A DNA stretch of 21,867 bases from a virus (IMGVR_UViG_3300020450_000109:1-21867), one strand, 5' to 3'; shown: positions 6,941-13,864, counted from the stretch's first letter. Notes: generated from the letters alone by a model not told the origin. Numbers and translations are program-made.

Positions 6941-8381
6941 TCTTATTATAAAAAAGAAGAACGAAGTATATCTTCAAATAGATTGTGACCCTCATATTAG
7001 ACACGAATTACAAGATGAGTTTACTTTTGATGTGCCTGATGCAAAATTTATGCCACAGTATAGAAATAAATATTGGGACGGTAAGATAAGATTATATAAT
7101 TTACAAAAAAATGAGATATACGTTGGGTTGCTTGATAAAATAACTTCATTCTGCAAAACTTATAATTATAAATTTGAATTTTTAGATACAAAATATTTTG
7201 GATTACCTTATGAGGAAAACGAAAGGGTGTCTGAGGAGGGTGTAAAAGATTATGTAACATCAATTTCTAAGTATAAACCTAGATCATATCAAATAGAAGG
7301 CATCTACGATGCTCTGAGACGCAACAGGAGACTCATAATATCTCCAACTGGAAGTGGTAAATCGTTAATGATATATGCCATTACAAGATATCATCAAGAA
7401 CAAGGAAGAAAAATATTAATAGTTGTTCCAACTACTTCATTAGTTGAACAAATGTATAAAGATTTTGTGGACTATGGATGGGATATCAGTGAGATCGCTC
7501 ATAGAATATACGCAGGAAAAGATATGTTGAGTGATTGTCCTGTCATTATATCAACTTGGCAATCAATTTATAAACAAGATAGGAAGTGGTTTAGACAATT
7601 CAGTGTAGTGATAGGTGACGAAGCACATCAATTTAAATCCAAATCATTAGTTAGTATTATGACTAAACTAGATGATGCTAAGTTTAGATATGGTTTTACA
7701 GGAACACTTGATGGCACTCAAACACACAAATGGGTATTAGAAGGTTTGTTCGGTCCTTCATATAAAATTGTCAATACAAAAGATCTTCAAGATGCAGGGT
7801 ATCTAGCAAGGTTGAACATAAAAATACTTTTATTGAAACACGAACCTACAAAATTTGAGACATATGAAGAAGAGGTTCAATATATTATAACTCATAATAA
7901 AAGAAATAATTTCATAAAAAACCTTGCACTAGACCTAAAAGGTAACACATTAATACTATACAGTAGGGTGGAAACCCATGGTCAGATATTATTTGATATA
8001 ATAAATATAAATGAACGTAAAGTTTTTTTCATTCACGGTGGCGTGGATGTTGAAGAACGTGAACAAGTGCGTACGATTACTGAGAGGGAAAACAATGCAA
8101 TCATTGTTGCGTCTTACGGTACTTTCAGCACTGGCATCAACATTAAAAGATTGCACAACATTATTTTTGCCAGTCCCAGTAAATCTAGAATTAGAAACCT
8201 TCAATCAATTGGTAGAGTTCTAAGAAAAGGTGAAGGAAAATCTAAAGCAACTCTCTATGATATAGCTGATGACACTAAGAAAGGTTCAAAACAAAATTAT
8301 ACTTTGAATCATCTCATTGAACGCATCAAATACTACAACGAGGAAAAATTTAATTATGACATCATCCAAATCAAAATCTGA
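6933..8381 (+). CDS. uvsW: DNA/RNA helicase UvsW
   Basis: A superfamily-2 helicase that unwinds R-loops, regresses forks and migrates Holliday junctions, switching T4 from origin to recombination-dependent replication. From the ATG at 6933 (GCAGGA-like site just upstream; overlaps the uvsY stop) it is 482 residues, near T4 UvsW (503). The N-terminal domain carries DAKFMPQYRNKYWDGKIRLY, typical of UvsW. Helicase motifs follow in order: PRSYQIEG (Q-like), SPTGSGKS (Walker A, Lys143), VVPTTSLVEQ (Ia), GDEAH (motif II, residues 228-232), FTGTLDG (III), then TGINIKRL and the motif VI block LQSIGRVLRKG. An upstream in-frame ATG at 6900 lies inside uvsY and would only add 11 residues. Confidence 0.96.
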   Translation: MADLIIKKKNEVYLQIDCDPHIRHELQDEFTFDVPDAKFMPQYRNKYWDGKIRLYNLQKNEIYVGLLDKITSFCKTYNYKFEFLDTKYFGLPYEENERVSEEGVKDYVTSISKYKPRSYQIEGIYDALRRNRRLIISPTGSGKSLMIYAITRYHQEQGRKILIVVPTTSLVEQMYKDFVDYGWDISEIAHRIYAGKDMLSDCPVIISTWQSIYKQDRKWFRQFSVVIGDEAHQFKSKSLVSIMTKLDDAKFRYGFTGTLDGTQTHKWVLEGLFGPSYKIVNTKDLQDAGYLARLNIKILLLKHEPTKFETYEEEVQYIITHNKRNNFIKNLALDLKGNTLILYSRVETHGQILFDIININERKVFFIHGGVDVEEREQVRTITERENNAIIVASYGTFSTGINIKRLHNIIFASPSKSRIRNLQSIGRVLRKGEGKSKATLYDIADDTKKGSKQNYTLNHLIERIKYYNEEKFNYDIIQIKI

Positions 8382-8799
8382 ACCGTATGATGAATTTCTT
8401 GCGTGTATTAAATTGGTAAGCGGAGAGGAAATTTTATCAAAAGTTGTAATAGATTCATCAGATAATCAAAAGATAATAATTGATAATCCTGTTGTGTGCC
8501 ATGAGGTTCGCTCGCCTGGTGCTCAAATACCAATGGGATATAAATTTGAACCATGGATGAAACTAAGTGATGAAGAATGTTTTATACTCAATCTTGATAA
8601 AGTTATTACATTATCAGAGATAAAAGATGAGTTAGTTCTTGATACCTATCAACAAATAATATCAAGTGGATTCAAAAGAACTCATCCAGATCTAAATCGT
8701 GATATGGGTTATATAAATTCTGTAGAAAAATCTAGAAATATTATAGAAAAATTATATAGAGGTGATGATGCCTCTAAAGAACCTAAGAAAGACCTATAG
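8356..8799 (+). CDS. Sm-like (LSm-fold) small protein
   Basis: A 147-residue protein starting at ATG 8356 with GAGGA at 8340-8344; an earlier in-frame ATG at 8317 lies deep in uvsW. Residues 12-25 (FLACIKLVSGEEIL) look like an Sm1 first strand: hydrophobic strand, Ser-Gly-Glu turn, second strand. Further on, ECFILNLDKVITLSEI fits the closing strands of the fold. An Sm-like protein of putative cyanophage origin has been solved structurally, and this layout fits it, so RNA binding or ring formation is a reasonable guess. The C-terminal 40 residues are charged. It overlaps uvsW by 26 bases. A similar protein begins at 21620. The name rests on pattern, not a search. Confidence 0.55.
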   Translation: MTSSKSKSEPYDEFLACIKLVSGEEILSKVVIDSSDNQKIIIDNPVVCHEVRSPGAQIPMGYKFEPWMKLSDEECFILNLDKVITLSEIKDELVLDTYQQIISSGFKRTHPDLNRDMGYINSVEKSRNIIEKLYRGDDASKEPKKDL

Positions 8800-8839
8800 C
8801 TAGTCCCGTTGAACGGCAACATAGTGATTCTACATATAT

Positions 8840-8868
8840 TTGCAGTGATTGTCAAGTTGTGCTATAAT
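8840..8868 (+). promoter_or_regulatory. sigma70-type extended -10 promoter for gp55
   Basis: TTGCAG (8840-8845), 17-bp spacer, TATAAT (8863-8868) preceded by TGC (8860-8862). The -10 is perfect and extended. Transcription would start near 8875, giving a leader of about 17 bases to the gp55 ATG. The -10 is followed directly by AAATT, forming an AATAAATT that resembles the late motif. The 92-base gap 8800-8891 otherwise holds only a weak inverted repeat near 8807-8818. Confidence 0.7.
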
Positions 8869-8891
8869 AAATTTAATGAATTGAAGACATA

Positions 8892-9362
8892 ATGGTACGT
8901 AAAAGATCCGAACACTATGTGAATAACAAGGAGTTTCTTGCTGCTATTGTTGCTTATAAACAATCTATCGCACAAGCAGAGCAAGCAGGAGATCCTAAAC
9001 CTAGGATAACAAACTACCTAGGAGAATGTTTTTTGAAGATTGCTACACATTTATCATACAAACCAAATTTTGTAAATTACATGTTTAAGGATGATATGAT
9101 ATGTGATGGTATAGAAAATTGTGTACAGTACATAAACAATTTCAATCCTGAAAAATCAAAAAATCCTTTTGCATATTTTACACAAATTATACATTACGCC
9201 TTCTTACGAAGGATACAGAAGGAGAAAAAACAATTAGAAATAAGACAAAAAATTATAGAAAGATCTGGATATGAAGAGGTTTTTACTGCAGATGAAGCAG
9301 GAAAATCATCTGAATTCAACTCTATTAAAGATGCAATACAATACAGATCTAATAACAGATGA
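8892..9362 (+). CDS. 55: Late transcription sigma factor gp55
   Basis: A minimal sigma factor that redirects host RNA polymerase to TATAAATA late promoters, with gp33 and the gp45 clamp as activators in T4. It is 156 residues (T4: 185). The N-terminal HYVNNKEFLAAIVAYK matches the start of gp55. A region-2-like block follows around residues 60-115: DGIENCVQYINNFNPEK, then NPFAYFTQIIHYAFLRRIQ, where aromatic and basic residues contact the -10 DNA. It has its own strong upstream promoter, suggesting early or middle expression ahead of the late genes it serves. The stop overlaps the gp47 ATG (ATGA at 9359). Confidence 0.92.
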   Translation: MVRKRSEHYVNNKEFLAAIVAYKQSIAQAEQAGDPKPRITNYLGECFLKIATHLSYKPNFVNYMFKDDMICDGIENCVQYINNFNPEKSKNPFAYFTQIIHYAFLRRIQKEKKQLEIRQKIIERSGYEEVFTADEAGKSSEFNSIKDAIQYRSNNR

Positions 9363-10396
9363 AAGTTGCTATCATAACTGATCAACATTTTGGTTTCAAA
9401 AAAGGATCTAAATTATACCTTGATTATTTTCAAAAATTTTACGATGAAATTTTTTTTCCAAAGATTGAGGAGTTGGGGATCAAAATTGTACTCGACCTTG
9501 GAGACACTTTTGATAACCGCAAGGGAGTTGATCTCTTTTCTCTGGACTGGGCGAAGAGACATTATTTTGATAGGTTATCGAGTCTTGGTATTCGTCTTAT
9601 CAGTATTGTGGGAAACCATACTGCCTACTACAAAAATACAAATGAGATTAATACCAATGACTTATTATTACGAGAGTATAATAATATTCTCTTGTTTTCT
9701 GAGACTACGGAATTAGATGTAGGTGGACAACCTATTCTATTCATACCATGGATTAATCAGGAAAACTCGGATAAGACTTATGAGAAAATAAAAAATTCTA
9801 AATGTAAGGTAGCAATGGGTCACTTAGAATTGAATGGTTTTATTGCTACTCACGGTCACACTATGGAACATGGTGCTGATTTGGATAGTTATGATAAATT
9901 TACACAAGTATTTTCTGGACACTATCACACTAGATCTAGTAATGGAAAAATTTATTATTTGGGAAATCCATATGAAATGTTTTGGAGTGACGTAAATGAT
10001 AAGAGAGGGTTTCATATATGGGATACTCAAACATTAGAACTCAAAACTATAAACAACCCCAATCAATTATACACAGTAATAAATTATGATGATACACCTA
10101 GACAGTTAACCAAATTTTCAGACTACACTAATAAGATAGTAAAAGTCGTAGTTAGACAAAAAAGTGATGAAAAGGAATACGACAGGTTTATGGATTCTCT
10201 AGTCAAAGCAAATCCTCATGATATAAAAATTATAGAAAGAACTGATCATTTAGTTTTTGATGGGGAAATATATAATCAAACGGAGGACACAATAACTTTA
10301 TTAGATAGTTATATTGATGACCTTGAAACTAATTTGAATAAAAACAAAATCAAAGGTTTGATGAAAGAAATTTACCAAACTGCTTGTGAATTATGA
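9359..10396 (+). CDS. 47: Recombination nuclease subunit gp47 (Mre11/SbcD-like)
   Basis: The metallophosphoesterase half of the gp46/47 nuclease, which resects DNA ends to make single strands for UvsX and degrades host DNA. It is 345 residues (T4: 339). The five phosphoesterase motifs are present in order: TDQHFG (Asp8, His10), DLGDTFDNR (Asp49), GNHT (Asn86, His87), MGHLELNG and SGHYHTR. These residues bind the two Mn ions. The C-terminal third should bind the Rad50-like partner. Translation is coupled to gp55 by ATGA and to the next small gene, whose ATG overlaps its stop. Confidence 0.96.
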   Translation: MKVAIITDQHFGFKKGSKLYLDYFQKFYDEIFFPKIEELGIKIVLDLGDTFDNRKGVDLFSLDWAKRHYFDRLSSLGIRLISIVGNHTAYYKNTNEINTNDLLLREYNNILLFSETTELDVGGQPILFIPWINQENSDKTYEKIKNSKCKVAMGHLELNGFIATHGHTMEHGADLDSYDKFTQVFSGHYHTRSSNGKIYYLGNPYEMFWSDVNDKRGFHIWDTQTLELKTINNPNQLYTVINYDDTPRQLTKFSDYTNKIVKVVVRQKSDEKEYDRFMDSLVKANPHDIKIIERTDHLVFDGEIYNQTEDTITLLDSYIDDLETNLNKNKIKGLMKEIYQTACEL

Positions 10397-10662
10397 TGTA
10401 CATTATTACAATAAAAGGGATGAGAGATGATGGTGCTTATGCAGTGATGAATGAGTTTGGTGAAAAGGTTGTTTTTTTATTTGAACAAAAAGATGATGCC
10501 ACTAGATATGCAATGTTACTGGAACAGCAAGGTGATCCTCCCATGGAGGTAATTCATGTAAAAGATAGATTAGCGATTGGAGCTTGCGAAAAAACAGGAA
10601 CCAAGTATACTATTATTAGAACCGATGACATTGTAATACCTCCTTTACCAAAAGATGATTAA
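10393..10662 (+). CDS. DUF3110-like small protein between gp47 and gp46
   Basis: An 89-residue soluble protein starting in the ATGATG that overlaps the gp47 stop. Its middle, EKVVFLFEQKDDATRYAMLL, resembles the core of the cyanobacterial DUF3110 family (my memory of that core is close to VVLMFEDEDDATRYALLLE), followed by PPMEVIHV and a C-terminal DDIVIPPLPKDD. The function of DUF3110 is not known. Its place between the two subunits of one nuclease, overlapping gp46 by eight bases, hints at a link with gp46/47 or simply a convenient insertion point. T4 has unrelated small genes (46.1, 46.2, 47.1) in this area. Confidence 0.6.
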   Translation: MMYIITIKGMRDDGAYAVMNEFGEKVVFLFEQKDDATRYAMLLEQQGDPPMEVIHVKDRLAIGACEKTGTKYTIIRTDDIVIPPLPKDD

Positions 10663-12382
10663 TTTTCATAAAATAAAGTATAAAAATTTTCTATCATCTG
10701 GAAACTATTATACAGAGATACAACTTGATAGAGATAATGATACACTTATAGTAGGTCAAAATGGTGCTGGTAAAAGCACTATATTAGATGCACTGACGTT
10801 TTCTTTATTTGGTAAACCTTTTAGAAAAATTAATAAAGGTCAACTAGTAAATTCTATCAATGAAAGAGACTGTGAGGTAGAGATAGAATTTTCAATAAAC
10901 AAAACAGAATATAAAGTATCACGTGGAATCAAACCAAATTTTTTTGAGATATATAAAGACGGAAAAAAACTTAATGAGGATTGCTCTGCAAATGATCAAC
11001 AAAGAACTTTGGAATCTCAGATACTCAAACTCAACTATAAGTCCTTTACGCAAATTGTTATTTTGGGGTCTGCCTCTTTTGTTCCTTTCATGCAATTATC
11101 TGCTCCACATCGTAGGGAAGTTATAGAAGATCTTTTAGACATCAAAGTTTTTTCAACGATGTCTGATATCCTTAAGGAGAAAATAAAGTTGTCCAAGGAC
11201 AATCTGAGGGTGTTAGAGTTGAAGAAAGAATCTATCAGTGATAAAATTGTAATGCAAAAGAGATTTATCAAACAGATAGAAGAAGATGGTGAAGATGATA
11301 TTAGAGACAAGCAACATAAGATAGTTGTATGTGATGAAGAAACTGATGAGTATCAAAAGAAGATTGAAAAATTATTGTTACAAACTAATAACAAATCAGA
11401 AGAAATAAAAATCTATACTGCATCAACCGCTACCATTAAACAACTTAATACATTTAGAACTAAACTCCAGACTAAGTATCAAACCTCAGTCACAGAGTCA
11501 AATTTCTTTGATAAGAATACGGTTTGTCCTACCTGTACCCAAAATATAGAAGAGACATTTCGTGTAAATAAAATTGACCACCTCCAAGAAGTTATTTCCA
11601 AGTACGAAACTAATTTGTCTGAGATAGAGCAGGCAATTACTAAGGAAGAGGAAAGAGAACGTAAGTTTTTCAAACTTCAGAAGGAGATTACCACCCTGCA
11701 GAATGAAATTTCTCAACTTAATGTTCGTATCTCTAACTCAAATAAACTCCGAAAGGATTTGGAATCAGAAATTCAGGACATTACCGATAAGCTTGAGAAC
11801 AGAACTGTTGAAAATGTAAAACTAACTGAATACAAAGATAACCTCAAGAAGATCCTAGAGGATCTTGGAAAACTAAAAGATGAGTTTGAATACTTCCAAC
11901 AATCCAATATCCTTCTGAAAGACGATGGAGTCAAGTCTGGTATTATAAGGAAGTACTTACCTCTAATAAATCAACAAGTAAATAATTACTTGCAACGTAT
12001 GGATTTCTTTATCAATTTTACATTAGATGAGGAGTTCAACGAAAATATTCAAACTCCAGTGCATGAAAAATTTTCTTACGCATCTTTCTCAGAAGGAGAG
12101 AAAATGAGAATAGATTTATCATTACTATTTACTTGGAGAGAAGTTGCTAGACTCAAGAACAGCGTTGCTACTAATTTATTAATTATGGATGAAGTGTTTG
12201 ATTCCTCACTTGACGGGTTTGGTACGGATGAGTTTTTAAAAATTGTAAGGTTTGTTATAAAAGATGCTAACGTCTTTATTATTAGTCATAAGAACGAATT
12301 GTATGATAAGTTTAATAATTGTTTAGAGTTTGAAAAGGTCAAAGGATTCTCACGTATAAAAAAAAGTTTGACAAACACATAA
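10655..12382 (+). CDS. 46: Recombination nuclease subunit gp46 (Rad50/SbcC-like ATPase)
   Basis: The SMC-like ATPase partner of gp47. It is 575 residues (T4: 560). Walker A is VGQNGAGKST (Lys40) near the N-terminus, followed by LDALTFSLFGKPFRK. The middle is a long antiparallel coiled coil, about residues 170-440, broken by a zinc hook CPTC (Cys291, Cys294) that dimerises the arms. The C-terminal lobe has the ABC signature FSEGEKMRID (about 478-487) and Walker B LLIMDEVFD (Asp512, Glu513). It starts within the DUF3110-like gene. The -35 element of the next promoter lies in its last codons. Confidence 0.97.
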   Translation: MINFHKIKYKNFLSSGNYYTEIQLDRDNDTLIVGQNGAGKSTILDALTFSLFGKPFRKINKGQLVNSINERDCEVEIEFSINKTEYKVSRGIKPNFFEIYKDGKKLNEDCSANDQQRTLESQILKLNYKSFTQIVILGSASFVPFMQLSAPHRREVIEDLLDIKVFSTMSDILKEKIKLSKDNLRVLELKKESISDKIVMQKRFIKQIEEDGEDDIRDKQHKIVVCDEETDEYQKKIEKLLLQTNNKSEEIKIYTASTATIKQLNTFRTKLQTKYQTSVTESNFFDKNTVCPTCTQNIEETFRVNKIDHLQEVISKYETNLSEIEQAITKEEERERKFFKLQKEITTLQNEISQLNVRISNSNKLRKDLESEIQDITDKLENRTVENVKLTEYKDNLKKILEDLGKLKDEFEYFQQSNILLKDDGVKSGIIRKYLPLINQQVNNYLQRMDFFINFTLDEEFNENIQTPVHEKFSYASFSEGEKMRIDLSLLFTWREVARLKNSVATNLLIMDEVFDSSLDGFGTDEFLKIVRFVIKDANVFIISHKNELYDKFNNCLEFEKVKGFSRIKKSLTNT

Positions 12383-12401
12383 TTTTATTGTATAATAAAT
12401 A
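12368..12401 (+). promoter_or_regulatory. Perfect-consensus sigma70 promoter overlapping a late motif
   Basis: TTGACA (12368-12373), exactly 17 bp, TATAAT (12391-12396): both hexamers match consensus at all positions with optimal spacing. The -10 continues into AATAAATA (12394-12401), a NATAAATA late motif, so the same spot could be read by host polymerase early and by gp55 polymerase late. Predicted starts are near 12403 (early) and about 12407 (late). It feeds a structured RNA that ends in a terminator. Confidence 0.85.
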
Positions 12402-12402
12402 C

Positions 12403-12487
12403 TGATACAAAGGAATCGAAAGATCGTACCCCTGCGTAATGCAAAGAACTTCATGTCGGAAGTTCTATCATCCGCAAGGGTTTTTTT
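12403..12487 (+). ncRNA. Structured leader or small RNA ending in an intrinsic terminator
   Basis: Immediately downstream of the perfect promoter. An outer stem pairs CCCTGCG (12430-12436) with CGCAAGGG (12473-12480), leaving one bulged A. Inside it an 8-bp hairpin pairs AGAACTTC (12445-12452) with GAAGTTCT (12459-12466). Seven T residues follow at 12481-12487, directly abutting an ATG. The product would be an RNA of about 85 nt, or an attenuator for the secreted protein gene that follows. The candidate ribosome site AAGGG (12476-12480) is buried in the outer stem. I could not match it to a known RNA family by eye. Confidence 0.6.
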
Positions 12488-12901
12488 ATGCCCATGCGAG
12501 ATAAAATTAAAAACATGTCAATTAAATCAACAATCGCTGCAGTAGCAGCATCTCCATTCCTATTCGCTGGTGCAGCTTTTGCTGGTCCTTACGTGAATAT
12601 TGAATCTAATCTTTCATATCCTGACGGAGATTACACAAATGCCACGACTGATGTGCATTTCGGGTACGAAGGTGCTTATAATGAAAAGTTAGGATATTAC
12701 GTACAAGGTGGTCCTTCAATCAATCACAGTGAAACAACTGATAAGACAGAAACAGAACTTTCTGGTAAGGTTGGCGGAACCTATGCACTTGATGAAGACA
12801 CTGCACTTTATGCTGAACTCTCAGGTCAAACAAGTGAAGACGCAACAGGTGACGATGTTGTTAACTGGGGTGGAAAATTAGGAGTCAAGTTCCTATTCTA
12901 A
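12488..12901 (+). CDS. Secreted beta-rich protein, possible small outer-membrane barrel
   Basis: A protein of up to 137 residues with a clear Sec signal peptide: basic start, hydrophobic core STIAAVAASPFLFAGA, then AFA before Gly33, a signal peptidase I site. The mature part, about 105 residues, alternates polar and hydrophobic residues with many Gly and Tyr (DVHFGYEGAYNEKLGYYVQG) and ends in Phe, as outer-membrane barrels do. I cannot name a family. The start is uncertain: ATG 12488 directly follows the T-run of the upstream terminator; ATG 12515 gives a more normal signal peptide. If exported it would reach the host periplasm or outer membrane, perhaps altering permeability or blocking superinfection; that is inference. 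A terminator follows. Confidence 0.75.
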   Translation: MPMRDKIKNMSIKSTIAAVAASPFLFAGAAFAGPYVNIESNLSYPDGDYTNATTDVHFGYEGAYNEKLGYYVQGGPSINHSETTDKTETELSGKVGGTYALDEDTALYAELSGQTSEDATGDDVVNWGGKLGVKFLF

Positions 12902-12925
12902 ATACATCTGAGTTCGAGATGGATC

Positions 12926-12954
12926 AACCCCTTACAATGTAAGGGGTTTTTTTT
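12926..12954 (+). terminator. Intrinsic terminator after the secreted protein gene
   Basis: A 10-bp stem AACCCCTTAC / GTAAGGGGTT (12926-12935 and 12939-12948) with a three-base loop AAT, running into eight T residues (12947-12954). It separates the secreted-protein unit from the hli cluster. Confidence 0.92.
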
Positions 12955-13028
12955 ATGAAAGATAATCTATACTTATACACCTTATTAGTATTTTTATTGT
13001 TTGTACGGTTATCTAGGTATTTTTACTA

Positions 13029-13057
13029 TTACATAGTCTTAATATTTCCTATATAAT
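13029..13057 (+). promoter_or_regulatory. Probable promoter of the hli cluster
   Basis: TATAAT at 13052-13057 is a perfect -10 located 29 bp before the first hli ATG and downstream of a terminator, so a promoter is needed here. The best -35 at 17-bp spacing is TTACAT (13029-13034), a poor match. The rest of the gap 12955-13085 is AT-rich with no other clear signal. Confidence 0.5.
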
Positions 13058-13085
13058 ATTGTTACATAAATTTACAAAGTATTAC

Positions 13086-13304
13086 ATGACTTCCTCAAAA
13101 ACTCAAAAGTACACAACCACTGAGTCAGGTGGAAGACAAAACATGTTCCCAACAGAGACTCGTCCTTATATTGACGAGTCAGTCTCATACGCAGGATACC
13201 CTCAAAACGCTGAGAAAGTAAATGGACGTTGGGCAATGATTGGTTTTGTTGCACTACTAGGTGCATATGTAACAACTGGTCAAATTATACCAGGTATCCT
13301 CTAA
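13086..13304 (+). CDS. hli: High-light-inducible protein Hli (72 aa)
   Basis: A single-helix chlorophyll a/b-binding-like protein of the cyanobacterial Hli/Scp family; these bind chlorophyll and carotenoid in the thylakoid and protect photosystem II under light stress. The C-terminal domain reads AEKVNGRWAMIGFVALLGAY followed by VTTGQIIPG, matching the ExxNGRxAMxGF signature with Glu, Asn and Arg all present. The N-terminal 40 residues are polar and stromal-side. I start it at ATG 13086; the frame also has a TTG at 13059 and an ATG at 13143. It is the first and longest of four tandem hli genes. Phage copies probably keep photosynthesis running during infection. Confidence 0.95.
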   Translation: MTSSKTQKYTTTESGGRQNMFPTETRPYIDESVSYAGYPQNAEKVNGRWAMIGFVALLGAYVTTGQIIPGIL

Positions 13305-13349
13305 GACTAAGGTCTCTTACAATTCTACCCCTATTACAAATCTAAGAAC

Positions 13350-13457
13350 ATGACTCCAGAAGCAGAAAAATTTAATGGTTGGATGGCAATGCTAGGCGTT
13401 GTAGCAGCAATCGGTGCATACGCAACAACAGGACAAATCATACCAGGCATTTTCTAA
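13350..13457 (+). CDS. hli: High-light-inducible protein, short form with NGW variant (35 aa)
   Basis: A 35-residue Hli reduced to little more than the helix: MTPEAEKFNGWMAMLGVVAA, then IGAYATTGQIIPGIF. The Glu and Asn of the motif remain, but the Arg of NGR is Trp. In the family that Arg forms the salt bridge with the partner helix's Glu and helps hold chlorophyll, so this copy may only work paired with a complete Hli. The stop TAA shares its last base with the ATG of the next hli (TAATG). A 45-base gap with no clear signal separates it from the first hli. Confidence 0.9.
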   Translation: MTPEAEKFNGWMAMLGVVAAIGAYATTGQIIPGIF

Positions 13458-13570
13458 TGAACAACAACGATATTTTTGAAAAAGCAATTGGTAGACCAGC
13501 AATGTTAGGATTTATGATCCTATGTGGAACCTACCTCACAACAGGTCAACTCATTCCAGGCATAGTATAA
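13457..13570 (+). CDS. hli: High-light-inducible protein, IGR variant (37 aa)
   Basis: A 37-residue Hli starting at the ATG that overlaps the previous stop by one base. The helix reads FEKAIGRPAMLGFMILCGTY then LTTGQLIPGIV. Glu and Arg of the motif are kept, but Asn is replaced by Ile (IGR instead of NGR) and Pro follows the Arg. Asn normally supports chlorophyll coordination, so pigment binding may differ from the other copies. It complements the second copy, which keeps Asn but lacks Arg. The next hli starts one base after its stop. Confidence 0.88.
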   Translation: MNNNDIFEKAIGRPAMLGFMILCGTYLTTGQLIPGIV

Positions 13571-13571
13571 A

Positions 13572-13712
13572 ATGTATCCATCAAACGCAAAAGAAGTCGA
13601 AAGACAAAAAGTAGTTGCTGAGAAATTAAATGGCAGATTCGCCATGCTCGGCATCATTGCAGCACTAGGTGCTTACTTTACTACAGGACAAATCATACCT
13701 GGTTTCGTATGA
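13572..13712 (+). CDS. hli: High-light-inducible protein Hli (46 aa)
   Basis: The fourth tandem Hli, with an intact motif: VAEKLNGRFAMLGIIAALGA followed by YFTTGQIIPGFV. Glu, Asn and Arg are all present. A short charged N-terminus (MYPSNAKEVERQKV) precedes the helix. Its stop overlaps the ATG of the next small membrane gene as ATGA (13709-13712), so it is translationally coupled to that gene. Confidence 0.93.
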   Translation: MYPSNAKEVERQKVVAEKLNGRFAMLGIIAALGAYFTTGQIIPGFV

Positions 13713-13864
13713 ACGGGTTTGAAATAACTCCATCACTAGCAATCCTATGGTGTTTTTACCCCATAGGAATACTAGTCTTCATCGAATTATTTTTAGATAA
13801 ATCTGATGATGACGATGATGACGAGGGTGGAGGAGTAATGTCACCAGTTTACCAAGGAATTTAA
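13709..13864 (+). CDS. Small single-span membrane protein with Asp-run tail (51 aa)
   Basis: A 51-residue protein overlapping the last hli by ATGA. Residues 8-29 form one transmembrane helix (PSLAILWCFYPIGILVFIEL), followed by a charged linker with six consecutive Asp, a Gly-rich turn and the tail MSPVYQGI. The strong charge contrast suggests the tail stays on the cytoplasmic side. I cannot name the family. The coupling to an hli gene suggests a thylakoid or photosystem-associated role, which is inference. Confidence 0.7.
   Translation: MNGFEITPSLAILWCFYPIGILVFIELFLDKSDDDDDDEGGGVMSPVYQGI

Noticed and set aside
8807-8818. Inverted repeat CCGTT/AACGG after the Sm-like gene as a terminator.
   Set aside because: The stem is only about four to five base pairs, has almost no loop and no T-run.
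12421-12480. Glutamine riboswitch (glnA / downstream-peptide class) suggested by GTCGGAAGT in the leader.
   Set aside because: The CGGAAGT lies inside a simple self-complementary hairpin and the expected P1 and P2 pairings around CGTT..ACCC are missing.
12898-12904. CTAAATA at the stop of the secreted protein gene, and again at 20861-20867, as late promoters.
   Set aside because: The first is followed at once by a terminator and the second overlaps an unsupported TATAAT; the shorter motif is too common in AT-rich DNA.
12955-13056. A 33-codon hydrophobic frame starting at ATG 12955.
   Set aside because: It starts at the end of a terminator T-run, has no ribosome site, and its end is the hli -10 box; low-complexity AT-rich sequence explains it.
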